Part shown: positions 25,080-34,100 of the stretch, piece after piece
How positions within the stretch are numbered: the first letter of the stretch is position 1
Layout of the letters: every line of letters starts with the position of its first letter
Source of the DNA: RGIG5612 sp963589005
Lineage (GTDB): Bacteria > Bacillota > Clostridia > Lachnospirales > Lachnospiraceae
Length of the DNA: 64,000 nucleotides
Assembly (NCBI GenBank): GCA_963589005.1
Contig: CAVAJR010000002.1
Coordinates: forward strand, 58,069 to 122,068
Direction of reading: 5' to 3'
The notes under the pieces: model-generated
What the model saw: only the letters and a program-made list of their open reading frames with translations
Told to the model about the DNA's origin: nothing
Database searches by the model: none
Position numbers and translations under genes: made by a program

Positions 25080-27176
25080 TTATCTTACTCCAAACAACAG
25101 CTCGCCATATGTAGGGAATGGCCAGTAATCCTTGGAAGTAACTGTCTCTGCTTCATCGCATGCTGCACGAAGCACTGCCATCTTAGGTAAAATACTGTCT
25201 CTTACAGTCTCTGCCTTGGTCTTAGCATCTGAGATTTCCTCGAGACTGATGATTGCTTTCTCAAGACATTCTGTTCTCTCATCAATTGCATCTGTAAGTG
25301 CTGAGAGCTTCTCAACCAGCTTGGTCTCAGCCCTGCATGCTATGCTTGGTGAGATTGCCTTCTTAGCTGATACTCGTGACGCAACTGAAGCTGTATAGCT
25401 CTCAACTGCCGGCAGGATTCCTCTTCTTGCCATATTAGCCATAGTAGTTGCCTCGATATCAATAACTGTATTGTAGTTCTCGTAAGCAATCTCGGCACGA
25501 GACTCGATCTCAACTTCATTGTAAATGTGCTGGTGGATCAGCATATCCTTGTTCTTCTTAAGAAGAAGTGCCGGTATAGCATCCGGAGTGGTTCTAAGGT
25601 TAAGAAGTCCTCTCTCCTTAGTAGCTGTCTCAATCCATGCATCGTCATAACCATTTCCATTGAAGAGAATTCTCTTATGCTCAATGATCGTCTGCTTGAT
25701 CAGATCATGCATTGCTGTCTCGAAGTCCTCGGCTCCTTCCAGCTTATCAGCAAATTCTTCAAGTACCTGTGCAGTTGCTGCATTTAACATAATGTTGCAG
25801 TCTGCAATTGAATTAGATGAGCCTAACATACGGAACTCAAACTTATTGCCGGTAAATGCAAATGGTGATGTTCTATTTCTGTCTGTTGTATCCTTAGGGA
25901 ACTTAGGAATTACATCTGTTCCCAATTTCATAATTGTCTTTTCAACGCCTGCATAAGGTGTATCTGTCTCAATTGCTTCGAGAATGCCCTTAAGTTCATC
26001 ACCGATGAAGATTGAGATAACTGCAGGTGGTGCTTCATTTGCTCCGAGTCTGTGGTCATTGCCTGCTGTTGCAACACTGAGACGCAGCAGATCCTGATAT
26101 TCATCAACAGCCTTGATAACTGCTACCAAGAAGAGCAGGAACTGTGCGTTCTCATATGGCGACTCGCCTGGGGAGAGGAGGTTTACACCTGTGTCTGTTG
26201 CAATAGACCAGTTATTATGCTTGCCTGATCCGTTAACGCCTGCAAATGGTTTCTCATGAAGCAGGCATACCAGATCATGCTTTCTTGCAACCTTCTGCAT
26301 AATCTCCATAGTTAACTGGTTGTGGTCGGTTGCTATATTGGTTGTCTCAAAAATAGGAGCTAACTCATGCTGTGCCGGTGCAACTTCGTTATGTTCTGTC
26401 TTAGCGAAAACACCCAGCTTCCAGAGTTCTTCATTAAGCTCATCCATATAAGCCTGAACTCTTGGTTTGATAACGCCGAAGTAATGGTCATCAAGTTCCT
26501 GTCCTTTGGCAGGCTTAGCACCGAACAGTGTTCTGCCTGTGAAGATAAGGTCAGGTCTCTTATCAAATACTTTCTTATCTACAAGGAAATATTCCTGCTC
26601 AGGACCAACTGATGTTGATACTCTCTGTACATCTGTATTTCCAAATAATCTGAGGACTCTTAATGCCTGTTTATTGATTGCTTCCATTGAACGAAGAAGA
26701 GGTGTCTTCTTGTCCAGTGCTTCTCCGCTGTATGAGCAGAAAGCTGTAGGAATGCATAAGGTCTTTCCTTTAATAAATGCATATGATGTAGGATCCCATG
26801 CCGTATATCCTCTTGCTTCAAATGTAGCTCTGATTCCGCCTGATGGAAAGCTTGATGCATCAGGCTCACCCTTGATGAGTTCCTTGCCTGAGAATTCCAT
26901 AATAACGCCGCCGTCAGGTGACGGGGATATGAAGCTGTCGTGCTTTTCTGCTGTTATGCCTGTAAGAGGCTGGAACCAGTGTGTATAATGTGTTGCGCCT
27001 TTTTCAACTGCCCAGTCACGCATCGCAGAAGCAACTGCAGCTGCAATTGATGGGTCGAGAGGCTGGCCCTTACGAATAGTCTGCTTCAGAGCTTTATAAG
27101 TCTTCTCAGAAAGTCTGGCCTTCATAACCCTCTCGTCAAATACATTTGATCCAAAAATTTCAGGTACTGTTGACAT
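25080..27176 (-). CDS. glnN: Glutamine synthetase type III
   Basis: 698 residues, the usual size of GSIII, which has little similarity to type I except in the active site. The family start VPEIFGSNVFDERVMKARLS, the ATP/glutamate site VGPEQEYFLVD, AKTEHNEVAPAQHELAPIF, and GVNGSGKHNNWSIATDTGVN are all complete, as is FRMLGSSNSIADCNIMLNAA near residue 455. It joins ammonia to glutamate. Ribosome site AAAGGAAG. The gene has a strong promoter (27301-27329) and a leader terminator (27236-27289), and is divergent from a short type I-like glutamine synthetase and an ANTAR protein. It probably shares its mRNA with asnB. Confidence 0.96.
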   Translation of the reverse strand: MSTVPEIFGSNVFDERVMKARLSEKTYKALKQTIRKGQPLDPSIAAAVASAMRDWAVEKGATHYTHWFQPLTGITAEKHDSFISPSPDGGVIMEFSGKELIKGEPDASSFPSGGIRATFEARGYTAWDPTSYAFIKGKTLCIPTAFCSYSGEALDKKTPLLRSMEAINKQALRVLRLFGNTDVQRVSTSVGPEQEYFLVDKKVFDKRPDLIFTGRTLFGAKPAKGQELDDHYFGVIKPRVQAYMDELNEELWKLGVFAKTEHNEVAPAQHELAPIFETTNIATDHNQLTMEIMQKVARKHDLVCLLHEKPFAGVNGSGKHNNWSIATDTGVNLLSPGESPYENAQFLLFLVAVIKAVDEYQDLLRLSVATAGNDHRLGANEAPPAVISIFIGDELKGILEAIETDTPYAGVEKTIMKLGTDVIPKFPKDTTDRNRTSPFAFTGNKFEFRMLGSSNSIADCNIMLNAATAQVLEEFADKLEGAEDFETAMHDLIKQTIIEHKRILFNGNGYDDAWIETATKERGLLNLRTTPDAIPALLLKKNKDMLIHQHIYNEVEIESRAEIAYENYNTVIDIEATTMANMARRGILPAVESYTASVASRVSAKKAISPSIACRAETKLVEKLSALTDAIDERTECLEKAIISLEEISDAKTKAETVRDSILPKMAVLRAACDEAETVTSKDYWPFPTYGELLFGVR

Positions 27177-27235
27177 ATTTGTTGCTTCCTTTCTACTTAG
27201 TCTTTTATTTCATTGTAATTACGACCATTTCTATC

Positions 27236-27289
27236 AAAAACAAAAAGACAATGGCACCTGGGAACGTACATTCCCGAGACGACATTGTC
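27236..27289 (-). terminator. Attenuator hairpin in the glnN leader
   Basis: Read on the minus strand: GACAATG, an inner stem GGGAA-TGTACG-TTCCC with a six-base loop, CATTGTC, then TTTTTGTTTTT. This is a textbook intrinsic terminator, yet it stands between the promoter (27301-27329) and the glnN start, about 5 bases after the expected transcript start. It must be overcome for glnN to be expressed, so it is an attenuator. Confidence 0.75.
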
Positions 27290-27300
27290 CTGATGGGCGT

Positions 27301-27329
27301 AATATATTCCCGCTTTCGACAAATGTCAA
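27301..27329 (-). promoter_or_regulatory. Promoter of glnN-asnB
   Basis: Minus strand: TTGACA (27324-27329) and TATATT (27301-27306) with a 17-base spacer. This near-consensus sigma-A promoter directs transcription into the glnN leader. Confidence 0.8.
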
Positions 27330-27371
27330 GGACTTTTTTTATTTTATTTCACTGATTTTCCGAAAATGCAG

Positions 27372-27400
27372 TTGACTTTTTGTCATTTTCTGCAATAATT
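27372..27400 (+). promoter_or_regulatory. Promoter of the short glutamine synthetase-ANTAR unit
   Basis: Plus strand: TTGACT (27372-27377) and ATAATT (27395-27400), 17 bases apart. It is back-to-back with the glnN promoter, leaving about 40 bases between the two -35 boxes. The ribosome site AAAGGAGG (27431-27438) is within a small hairpin GAGG-CGAAA-CCTC that touches the ATG. Confidence 0.55.
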
Positions 27401-27447
27401 TCTGCCAAAAGAGATATTTTTTGTCAGAAAAAAGGAGGCGAAACCTC

Positions 27448-28659
27448 ATGAAATATACTAAAGAAGAAGTAATGCAATATGTCGAAATGGAGGACGTCAA
27501 ATTCATCCGTCTGGCATTTTGCGATGTATTTGGAAAGATGAAGAATATCGCCATTCTTCCTACAGAACTGGAACGTGCGTTCAGGGACGGAATCGGAATA
27601 GATGCTTCTGCTATAGCAGGATTTGGAGGAGATGTTAAATCAGATCTGTTCCTTCATCCGGATCCATCTACATTATCTTCCCTTCCGTGGCGTTCAGAAA
27701 ATGGCAAGGTCGTTCGTATGTTCTGCACCATTACCTATCCTGACGGAAAAACATTTGAATGTGATACTCGTGCAGTGCTTATCAATGCAGTTGAGTATGC
27801 CAGACGCTCCGGCATTTCTTTTTATTTCGGCTCAGAAATAGAATTTTATTTATTTAAAACAGATGAAGATGGCAATCCTACCAGGATTCCTTATGATAAC
27901 GCCAGCTACATGGATATAGCACCTGATGACAAGGGTGAAAATATCCGTCGTGAGATATGCCTTACCTTATCTCAGATGGGTATTCATCCTGAGTGCTCCC
28001 ACCATGAAGAAGGCCCTGGTCAGAACGAGATCGACTTCAGATATTCAGACCCGTTAACTGCTGCTGATAATGTTCTTACATTTAAGTCCGTTGTTTCTAC
28101 CATAGTAGCCCGTTACGGACTTACAGCAGAATTCTCGCCGAAGCCATTAAGCAATGCTCCCGGAAGCGGTCAGCATATCAATGTTTCTGTTAACGCGCCT
28201 GCCGTTTCCAATGCGCTTAATTACATAATCGCAGGAATCATGGATAAGGTCTGTGACATCACAGCTTTTCTCAACCCATGTGAGGAATCATATTTAAGAC
28301 TCGGCAGCAATAAGGCTCCTAAATATGTATCATGGTCAACGGAGAATCGCTCTCAGCTTATAAGAATCCCGGCCGCACCTCACATGACTGCCCGTGCAGA
28401 ATTAAGATCTCCGGATCCTACAGCCAATCCTTATCTGGCATATGCATTGATAATATATGCCTGCATGCATGGCATTGAGAACAGACTGGCTCTTGCAGAC
28501 AGCGCTGACTTCAATCTCTTCAATGCACCTGCGGAAGTTTTGTCACAGTTTCGTCAACTTCCGTCCACATATGACGAAGCAGCCAATGCCGCAGCATTAA
28601 GCAGTTTTGTAAAAGAACACCTTCCTGCCGCTATTATAAGATCATACTGCAGGAAATAA
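27448..28659 (+). CDS. Glutamine synthetase type I-like, short form
   Basis: 403 residues, about 40 shorter than standard GlnA. FIRLAFCDVFGKMKNIAI, the Asp-containing loop DGIGIDASAIAGF, EIEFYLF, HHEEGPGQNEIDFRY, PGSGQHINVSV, and the C-terminal ELRSPDPTANPYLAYALI are all in place. There is no adenylylation tyrosine loop. The glycine loop reads NAPGSGQH in place of the common NGSGMH. It could be a true second glutamine synthetase or a related gamma-glutamyl ligase; its place next to the ANTAR gene and opposite glnN favours a role in nitrogen assimilation. Start by GGAGG, 10 bases before ATG. Confidence 0.88.
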   Translation: MKYTKEEVMQYVEMEDVKFIRLAFCDVFGKMKNIAILPTELERAFRDGIGIDASAIAGFGGDVKSDLFLHPDPSTLSSLPWRSENGKVVRMFCTITYPDGKTFECDTRAVLINAVEYARRSGISFYFGSEIEFYLFKTDEDGNPTRIPYDNASYMDIAPDDKGENIRREICLTLSQMGIHPECSHHEEGPGQNEIDFRYSDPLTAADNVLTFKSVVSTIVARYGLTAEFSPKPLSNAPGSGQHINVSVNAPAVSNALNYIIAGIMDKVCDITAFLNPCEESYLRLGSNKAPKYVSWSTENRSQLIRIPAAPHMTARAELRSPDPTANPYLAYALIIYACMHGIENRLALADSADFNLFNAPAEVLSQFRQLPSTYDEAANAAALSSFVKEHLPAAIIRSYCRK

Positions 28660-28707
28660 TCGCAGCTCACCATATTACAATCATCACAGGGGAAAGGGGG
28701 TTTGTAT

Positions 28708-29295
28708 ATGGTTTTCAGGGAAAATACATATAGTGTTCTTATAGTGTCCTCCGGTGAAAAATTTGCTGCGTCTCTTAAATCATTACTGCCTTCTACAGAC
28801 TTCTGGCCTGTTAATACAGTAACGACCTCAGGTGAGGCTCGCCGTGAAGCACTGCATACTGCATATGACATGATATTGATCAATACGCCTCTTGCAGATG
28901 AGTTCGGAACAAGCCTTGCCACAGACCTGTGTTCTCACGGAAGTGCCGGCGTACTGCTCTTTGTTAAGGCCGAACTATATGAAAATATATATTCTAAAGT
29001 CATGGAAGCCGGCGTTATGGTAATGTCCAAGCCAGCTCCTGCGCCGATGATAAGCCAGACATTTCATCTGATGTGCTCTGCCAGGGAACGAATGAGGGGC
29101 ATGGAAGCAAGGCAGGCAACGGTTGAGGACAAAATCAAGGAGATCCGTCTTGTCAATAAGGCAAAATGGCTTCTTATCGAGTATCTGTCCATGACAGAGG
29201 AGCAGGCTCACCATTATATTGAAAAGCAAGCCATGGATATGAGACTTTCTAAAAAGGAGTGTGCGGAGAATATTATCCATACCTACTCAAGCTAG
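28708..29295 (+). CDS. ANTAR-domain antitermination regulator with degenerate receiver
   Basis: 195 residues. The C-terminal 60 residues (AKWLLIEYLSMTEEQAHHYI and MRLSKKECAENII) form an ANTAR domain, which binds paired RNA hairpins and prevents terminator formation. Residues 1-115 have the receiver fold, but the acidic pair is SS (VLIVSSGEK) and the phosphoacceptor position is Asn (DMILINTPL), so normal phosphorylation is not expected. A central helix (MRGMEARQATVEDKIKEI) should be a coiled coil for dimerisation. GGGGAAAGGGGG precedes the ATG at 28708. The gene is 48 bases after the short glutamine synthetase and next to several nitrogen genes with leader hairpins, which are natural target candidates. 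Confidence 0.9.
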   Translation: MVFRENTYSVLIVSSGEKFAASLKSLLPSTDFWPVNTVTTSGEARREALHTAYDMILINTPLADEFGTSLATDLCSHGSAGVLLFVKAELYENIYSKVMEAGVMVMSKPAPAPMISQTFHLMCSARERMRGMEARQATVEDKIKEIRLVNKAKWLLIEYLSMTEEQAHHYIEKQAMDMRLSKKECAENIIHTYSS

Positions 29296-29357
29296 GCTGA
29301 AATATTGCATGTACAATAAAAGAACAATAAAAACCGCTTTATAAAATCAATTTTTTA

Positions 29358-29450
29358 TTGACAATTATCTTTCAATAGGGGTAGAATACCTCCATTGAAC
29401 AAGGGCGTTCGTTTGGATTTGCTGTCCAAATGAATGCCTTCTTTGTTTTA
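29358..29450 (+). promoter_or_regulatory. Promoter and leader hairpin of pyrG-gltBD
   Basis: TTGACA (29358-29363) and TAGAAT (29382-29387) are 18 bases apart. The leader contains GGCGTTCGTTTGGA (29404-29417) and TCCAAATGAATGCC (29425-29438), a 14-base stem with two G-T pairs and a 7-base loop, followed after a few bases by T-rich sequence (CTTTGTTTTA). It begins with AAGGGCG like the purF and amt leader stems (AAGGCG). This might be an attenuator. Confidence 0.6.
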
Positions 29451-29482
29451 GGGGATTTTTTTATTTTAAATGGAGGCATACG

Positions 29483-31093
29483 ATGACTAAATACATTTTC
29501 GTGACCGGAGGCGTTGTGTCCGGTCTCGGCAAAGGAATTACTGCGGCATCTCTCGGCAGACTTCTTAAGATGAGCGGCCTCAAGGTTGCAGCTCAGAAGC
29601 TGGATCCTTATATCAATGTTGATCCCGGAACAATGAGTCCATATCAGCATGGTGAGGTTTATGTTACTGAAGATGGTGCAGAAACTGACCTCGACCTCGG
29701 TCATTACGAACGTTTCATAGATGAGGATTTGAATAAATTCTCTAATCTTACAACAGGTAAGGTATATTGGAATGTTCTTAACAAAGAGCGCCGCGGCGAA
29801 TATCTGGGATCAACCGTTCAGGTTATTCCGCATATCACTAACGAAATCAAAGAATTTGTTTATCGCGTAGGAAAACAGACTGATGCAGATGTCGTGATCA
29901 CTGAGATCGGCGGCACCATCGGTGATATGGAGAGCCAACCCTTCATAGAGGCTGTAAGACAGATATCCCTGGAAGTGGGACGCGAGAACAGTTTATTCAT
30001 TCATGTTACATTAGTTCCATACCTGGCAGGCTCAGAAGAACATAAGTCTAAGCCTACTCAGCACTCTGTTAAGGAGCTTCAGGGTATGGGCATTAATCCT
30101 GATATTATTATATTAAGAAGCGATATTCCTATTACAGACGAGAGCATCTTCAAGAAGATTGCACTGTTTTGTAATGTAAAGCCTGACTGTGTTATTGAAA
30201 ATCGCACTGTTCCGTGCCTTTACGAAGCACCTCTGATGCTGGAACAGTCTAACTTCTCCGGTGTTGTAAGAAGGGCTCTGAATCTGGAGGTTCCTGAACC
30301 TGATACAACAGAATGGGAAGCCATGGTTGCAAGGATCAAGTCCTGCTCCGGCACTGTTAAGATCGGTATTGTAGGCAAATATGTACAGCTCCATGATGCT
30401 TATCTGTCAGTAGCAGAAGCATTAAGACATGCAGGATTTGCCAATTCTGTTACTGTAGATATCGAATGGATCGATTCAGAAACGATAACTGCGGCAAATG
30501 CAGATGAAATACTGGGCGGTCTGGACGGCATCCTGGTTCCTGGCGGATTCGGCTACAGAGGAATCGACGGAATGATCATTGCAGCACAATATGCAAGAGA
30601 ACATGATGTTCCTTATTTTGGCATTTGCCTGGGAATGCAGATCGCAGTTATTGAATATGCAAGAAATGTTGCAGGCATAACAGATGCTAACTCCGGTGAA
30701 TTTGACGAATTATGCAAGAATAAAGTCATCGACTTCATGCCTGGACAAAATAACGATATTAATAAGGGAGGAACCCTGAGACTTGGAGCCTACCCTTGCA
30801 AGATACAGCCGGGAACTACAATGGAACGATGCTATGGCTCCTTATCGATCTCCGAGAGACATCGTCATCGTTATGAATTCAATAACAATTTCAGAACGGC
30901 TCTTGCAGATGCCGGTCTGGTGCTGAGTGGAATGGCTCCTGACGATTCATTGGTAGAGACAGTGGAGCTGTCCGACAGACCATTTTATGTAGGCGTTCAA
31001 TTCCATCCGGAATTCAAGTCAAGACCTAACAAACCGCATCCATTGTTCAAGAACTTTGTCAAAGCATCATATGACAGGAGACAGAGCAACTAA
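29483..31093 (+). CDS. pyrG: CTP synthase
   Basis: 536 residues. The synthase half has KYIFVTGGVVSGLGKGITAA, KLDPYINVDPGTMSPYQHGE, and the UTP/CTP sites VITEIGGTIGDMES. The class I glutaminase half has PGGFGYRG, the nucleophile in FGICLGMQ (Cys), and the final VQFHPEFKSRP with the His-Glu pair. It converts UTP to CTP using glutamine. TGGAGG lies 9 bases upstream. The gene follows the ANTAR gene and reads into gltB with 96 bases in between, so it may be the first gene of a pyrG-gltB-gltD transcript. Confidence 0.97.
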   Translation: MTKYIFVTGGVVSGLGKGITAASLGRLLKMSGLKVAAQKLDPYINVDPGTMSPYQHGEVYVTEDGAETDLDLGHYERFIDEDLNKFSNLTTGKVYWNVLNKERRGEYLGSTVQVIPHITNEIKEFVYRVGKQTDADVVITEIGGTIGDMESQPFIEAVRQISLEVGRENSLFIHVTLVPYLAGSEEHKSKPTQHSVKELQGMGINPDIIILRSDIPITDESIFKKIALFCNVKPDCVIENRTVPCLYEAPLMLEQSNFSGVVRRALNLEVPEPDTTEWEAMVARIKSCSGTVKIGIVGKYVQLHDAYLSVAEALRHAGFANSVTVDIEWIDSETITAANADEILGGLDGILVPGGFGYRGIDGMIIAAQYAREHDVPYFGICLGMQIAVIEYARNVAGITDANSGEFDELCKNKVIDFMPGQNNDINKGGTLRLGAYPCKIQPGTTMERCYGSLSISERHRHRYEFNNNFRTALADAGLVLSGMAPDDSLVETVELSDRPFYVGVQFHPEFKSRPNKPHPLFKNFVKASYDRRQSN

Positions 31094-31189
31094 CAATGTA
31101 TATCGTTCATCGTAATTGAAAACAGCCGTTCTCTTAGAATGACTCCGGTTATGAACCGATATACCGGCATAAGAAAAGGAACATATATT

Positions 31190-34100
31190 ATGAATCAGCA
31201 GAATAATACATTATATAATGAAAGATTTGAGCATGATGCCTGCGGTATTGGCGCAGTTGTAAGTATCGACGGCATCGCTTCTCATTCTATTGTAAATGAT
31301 GCTCTTTCCATAGTTGAGAAGTTAGAGCACAGAGCCGGCAAGGATGCAGCAGGAGAAACCGGTGACGGTGTCGGTATCCTTGTTCAGATATCACATAAAT
31401 TTTTCAGCAGCATAAGGGATGATCTGGGAGATGCCAGAGACTATGGTGTCGGCATGTTCTTCTTCCCGCAGGATATACTTGCAAGACGTCAGGCTATGAA
31501 GATGATAGAGATCATCTGCGGCAAGGAGGGCGTTGAATTCATCGGTTGGAGAGATGTTCCGACCGAGCCTGATATTTTAGGTGAAAAAGCAAGAAATACC
31601 ATGCCTTATATTGCTCAGTGTTTCGTAAGAAGACCTGAGAAGATCGCCCGCGGCATTGATTTTGACAGAAAATTATATGTTATCCGCCGTGAATTTGAAC
31701 ACAGCAGGAAGGATACATATGTCTGTTCTTTCTCCTCAAGGACCATTATCTACAAAGGTATGTTCCTTGTAGGTCAGCTCAGAAGATTTTTCTGTGACCT
31801 TCAGAGCGATCTGTATGAGAGTGCTATTGCCATGGTACACTCACGTTTCTCAACCAATACAACTCCTAGCTGGGAGCGTGCACATCCTAACAGACTCATT
31901 CTTCACAATGGTGAGATCAATACGATCCGCGGCAATGCAGATAGAATGTTAGCAAGAGAAGAGACACTTCATTCAGATCTTCTTGACGACGACATGGACA
32001 AGGTTATGCCTGTTATTAACTCAGCAGGCTCTGACTCGGCTATGTTGGATAATACTCTTGAATTCCTTATGATGGGAGGCATTCCGCTGCCGCTTGCTGT
32101 TATGATGACAATTCCGGAGCCATGGAAGAATGACTCAGAGATCTCAAGAGCTAAGAAGGATATGTACCGCTACTACTCTACTATGATGGAGCCATGGGAT
32201 GGTCCTGCTGCTATTCTCTTCTCAGATGGCGATATCATGGGCGCTGTCCTTGACAGAAACGGTCTCAGACCTTCCAGATATTACATTACCAAAGACAGGA
32301 AGGTCATCCTCTCATCTGAAGTAGGTGTATTAGACATACCTGCAGAAAATATCATCTGCAAATCCCGTCTTCAGCCTGGCAAGATGCTTCTTATCGATAC
32401 AGTAAGAAAAGAAGTCGTTTCCGATGAAGAATGCAAGGCCTTCTTCGCATCACGTCATCCATACGGCGAATGGCTTGATGACAATCTGGTAACATTGTCA
32501 TCTCTTTCTATTCCTAATAAGAAGGTAGAAAAGAGCTCACCTGAAGAGCGTACAAAATTATATAAAGCATTTGGTTATACATATGAAGATATTACTGATG
32601 CGATCCTTCCGATGGCCAAGAACGGCATTGAACAGACTGCATCAATGGGAAATGACACTACATTGGCAGTGCTTTCCGAAAAACATCAGCCATTATTCAG
32701 TTATTTCAAGCAGTTATTTGCTCAGGTAACCAACCCTCCTATAGATTCACTCAGAGAAGAAATTGTTACCGATACTGCAGTATATGTTGGTTCCGATGGC
32801 AATCTGCTTGAAGATAAGGCTGAAAACTGCCGTGTTCTTGAGATCAAGAATCCTATTCTTACATCAGTTGACATGATGAGGATCAAGAACATGAAGAAGA
32901 AGGGCTTCAAGGTTCAGACTGTTTCACTGCTTTATTACAAAAATACAGACCTGGAGACAGCTGTAGAGAGACTCTTCGTAGATTGTGACCGTGCATATAA
33001 GAACGGATCTAATATCATTATTCTCTCCGACAGGGGCGTTGATGAAAATCATGTAGCCATCCCTTCATTGCTGGCAGTTTCGGCTATGGAACAATACCTG
33101 ATCAGAACCAAGAAGCGTACTGCGATCTCTATTATCCTTGAAAGTGCAGAACCTAGGGATGTACATCACTTCGCCCTGCTTCTGGGATATGGCGCACGTG
33201 CCATCAATCCGTACCTGGCTCACGAGTGCATTGAGGAACTCGTAGAAAATGGCAACCTGGATAAGGATCCGCATACAGCTATTAAGGATTATAATAATGC
33301 AATTCTCCACGGAATCGTTAAGATTGCAGCTAAAATGGGTATTTCAACCTTGCAGTCATACCAGAGTGCTCAGATATTTGAAGCAGTGGGTATCTGCAAA
33401 TCAGTTATAGACAAATATTTTACCAACACCGTAAGCCCTGTAGACGGCATTGGTCTTAAGGAGATCGCCGAGGGTGTTGAATGGAGACATTCACATGCAT
33501 TTGACCCGCTGGGACTGGGTGTTGATACAACATTAGACAGCTTCGGCAAGCATAAGCTCCGTTCAAATGCTTATGCTGAAGACCATATGTATAATCCTCA
33601 GACCATCATCGCCCTGAGAGAAGCAACTCAAAATGGTGATTATAAGAGATTCAAGGAATTCTCAACAATGGTTAATGATGAGAAGATTCCGCATACGTTA
33701 AGAGGTCTTCTGGAATTCGTATGGGATAAAAACGGCGGTGTTCCGATTGAAGAGGTAGAGCCTGCCAGTGAGATCGTTAAGAGATTCAAGACAGGTGCCA
33801 TGAGCTACGGTTCTATCTCAGAGGAAGCTCACAAATGCATGGCTAAGGCTATGAATACTATCGGCGGACGCTCCAACTCCGGTGAAGGCGGTGAGGATCC
33901 TGCACGTTTCGGAACAGAATACAACAGTGCTATCAAGCAGGTTGCATCAGGACGTTTCGGTGTAACCAGCCAGTATCTGTGTTCTGCCAATGAGATCCAG
34001 ATCAAGATGGCCCAGGGTGCTAAACCTGGAGAAGGCGGACATTTGCCTGGAAGAAAGGTATATCCATGGATTGCTAAGACAAGATATTCAACACCTGGCG

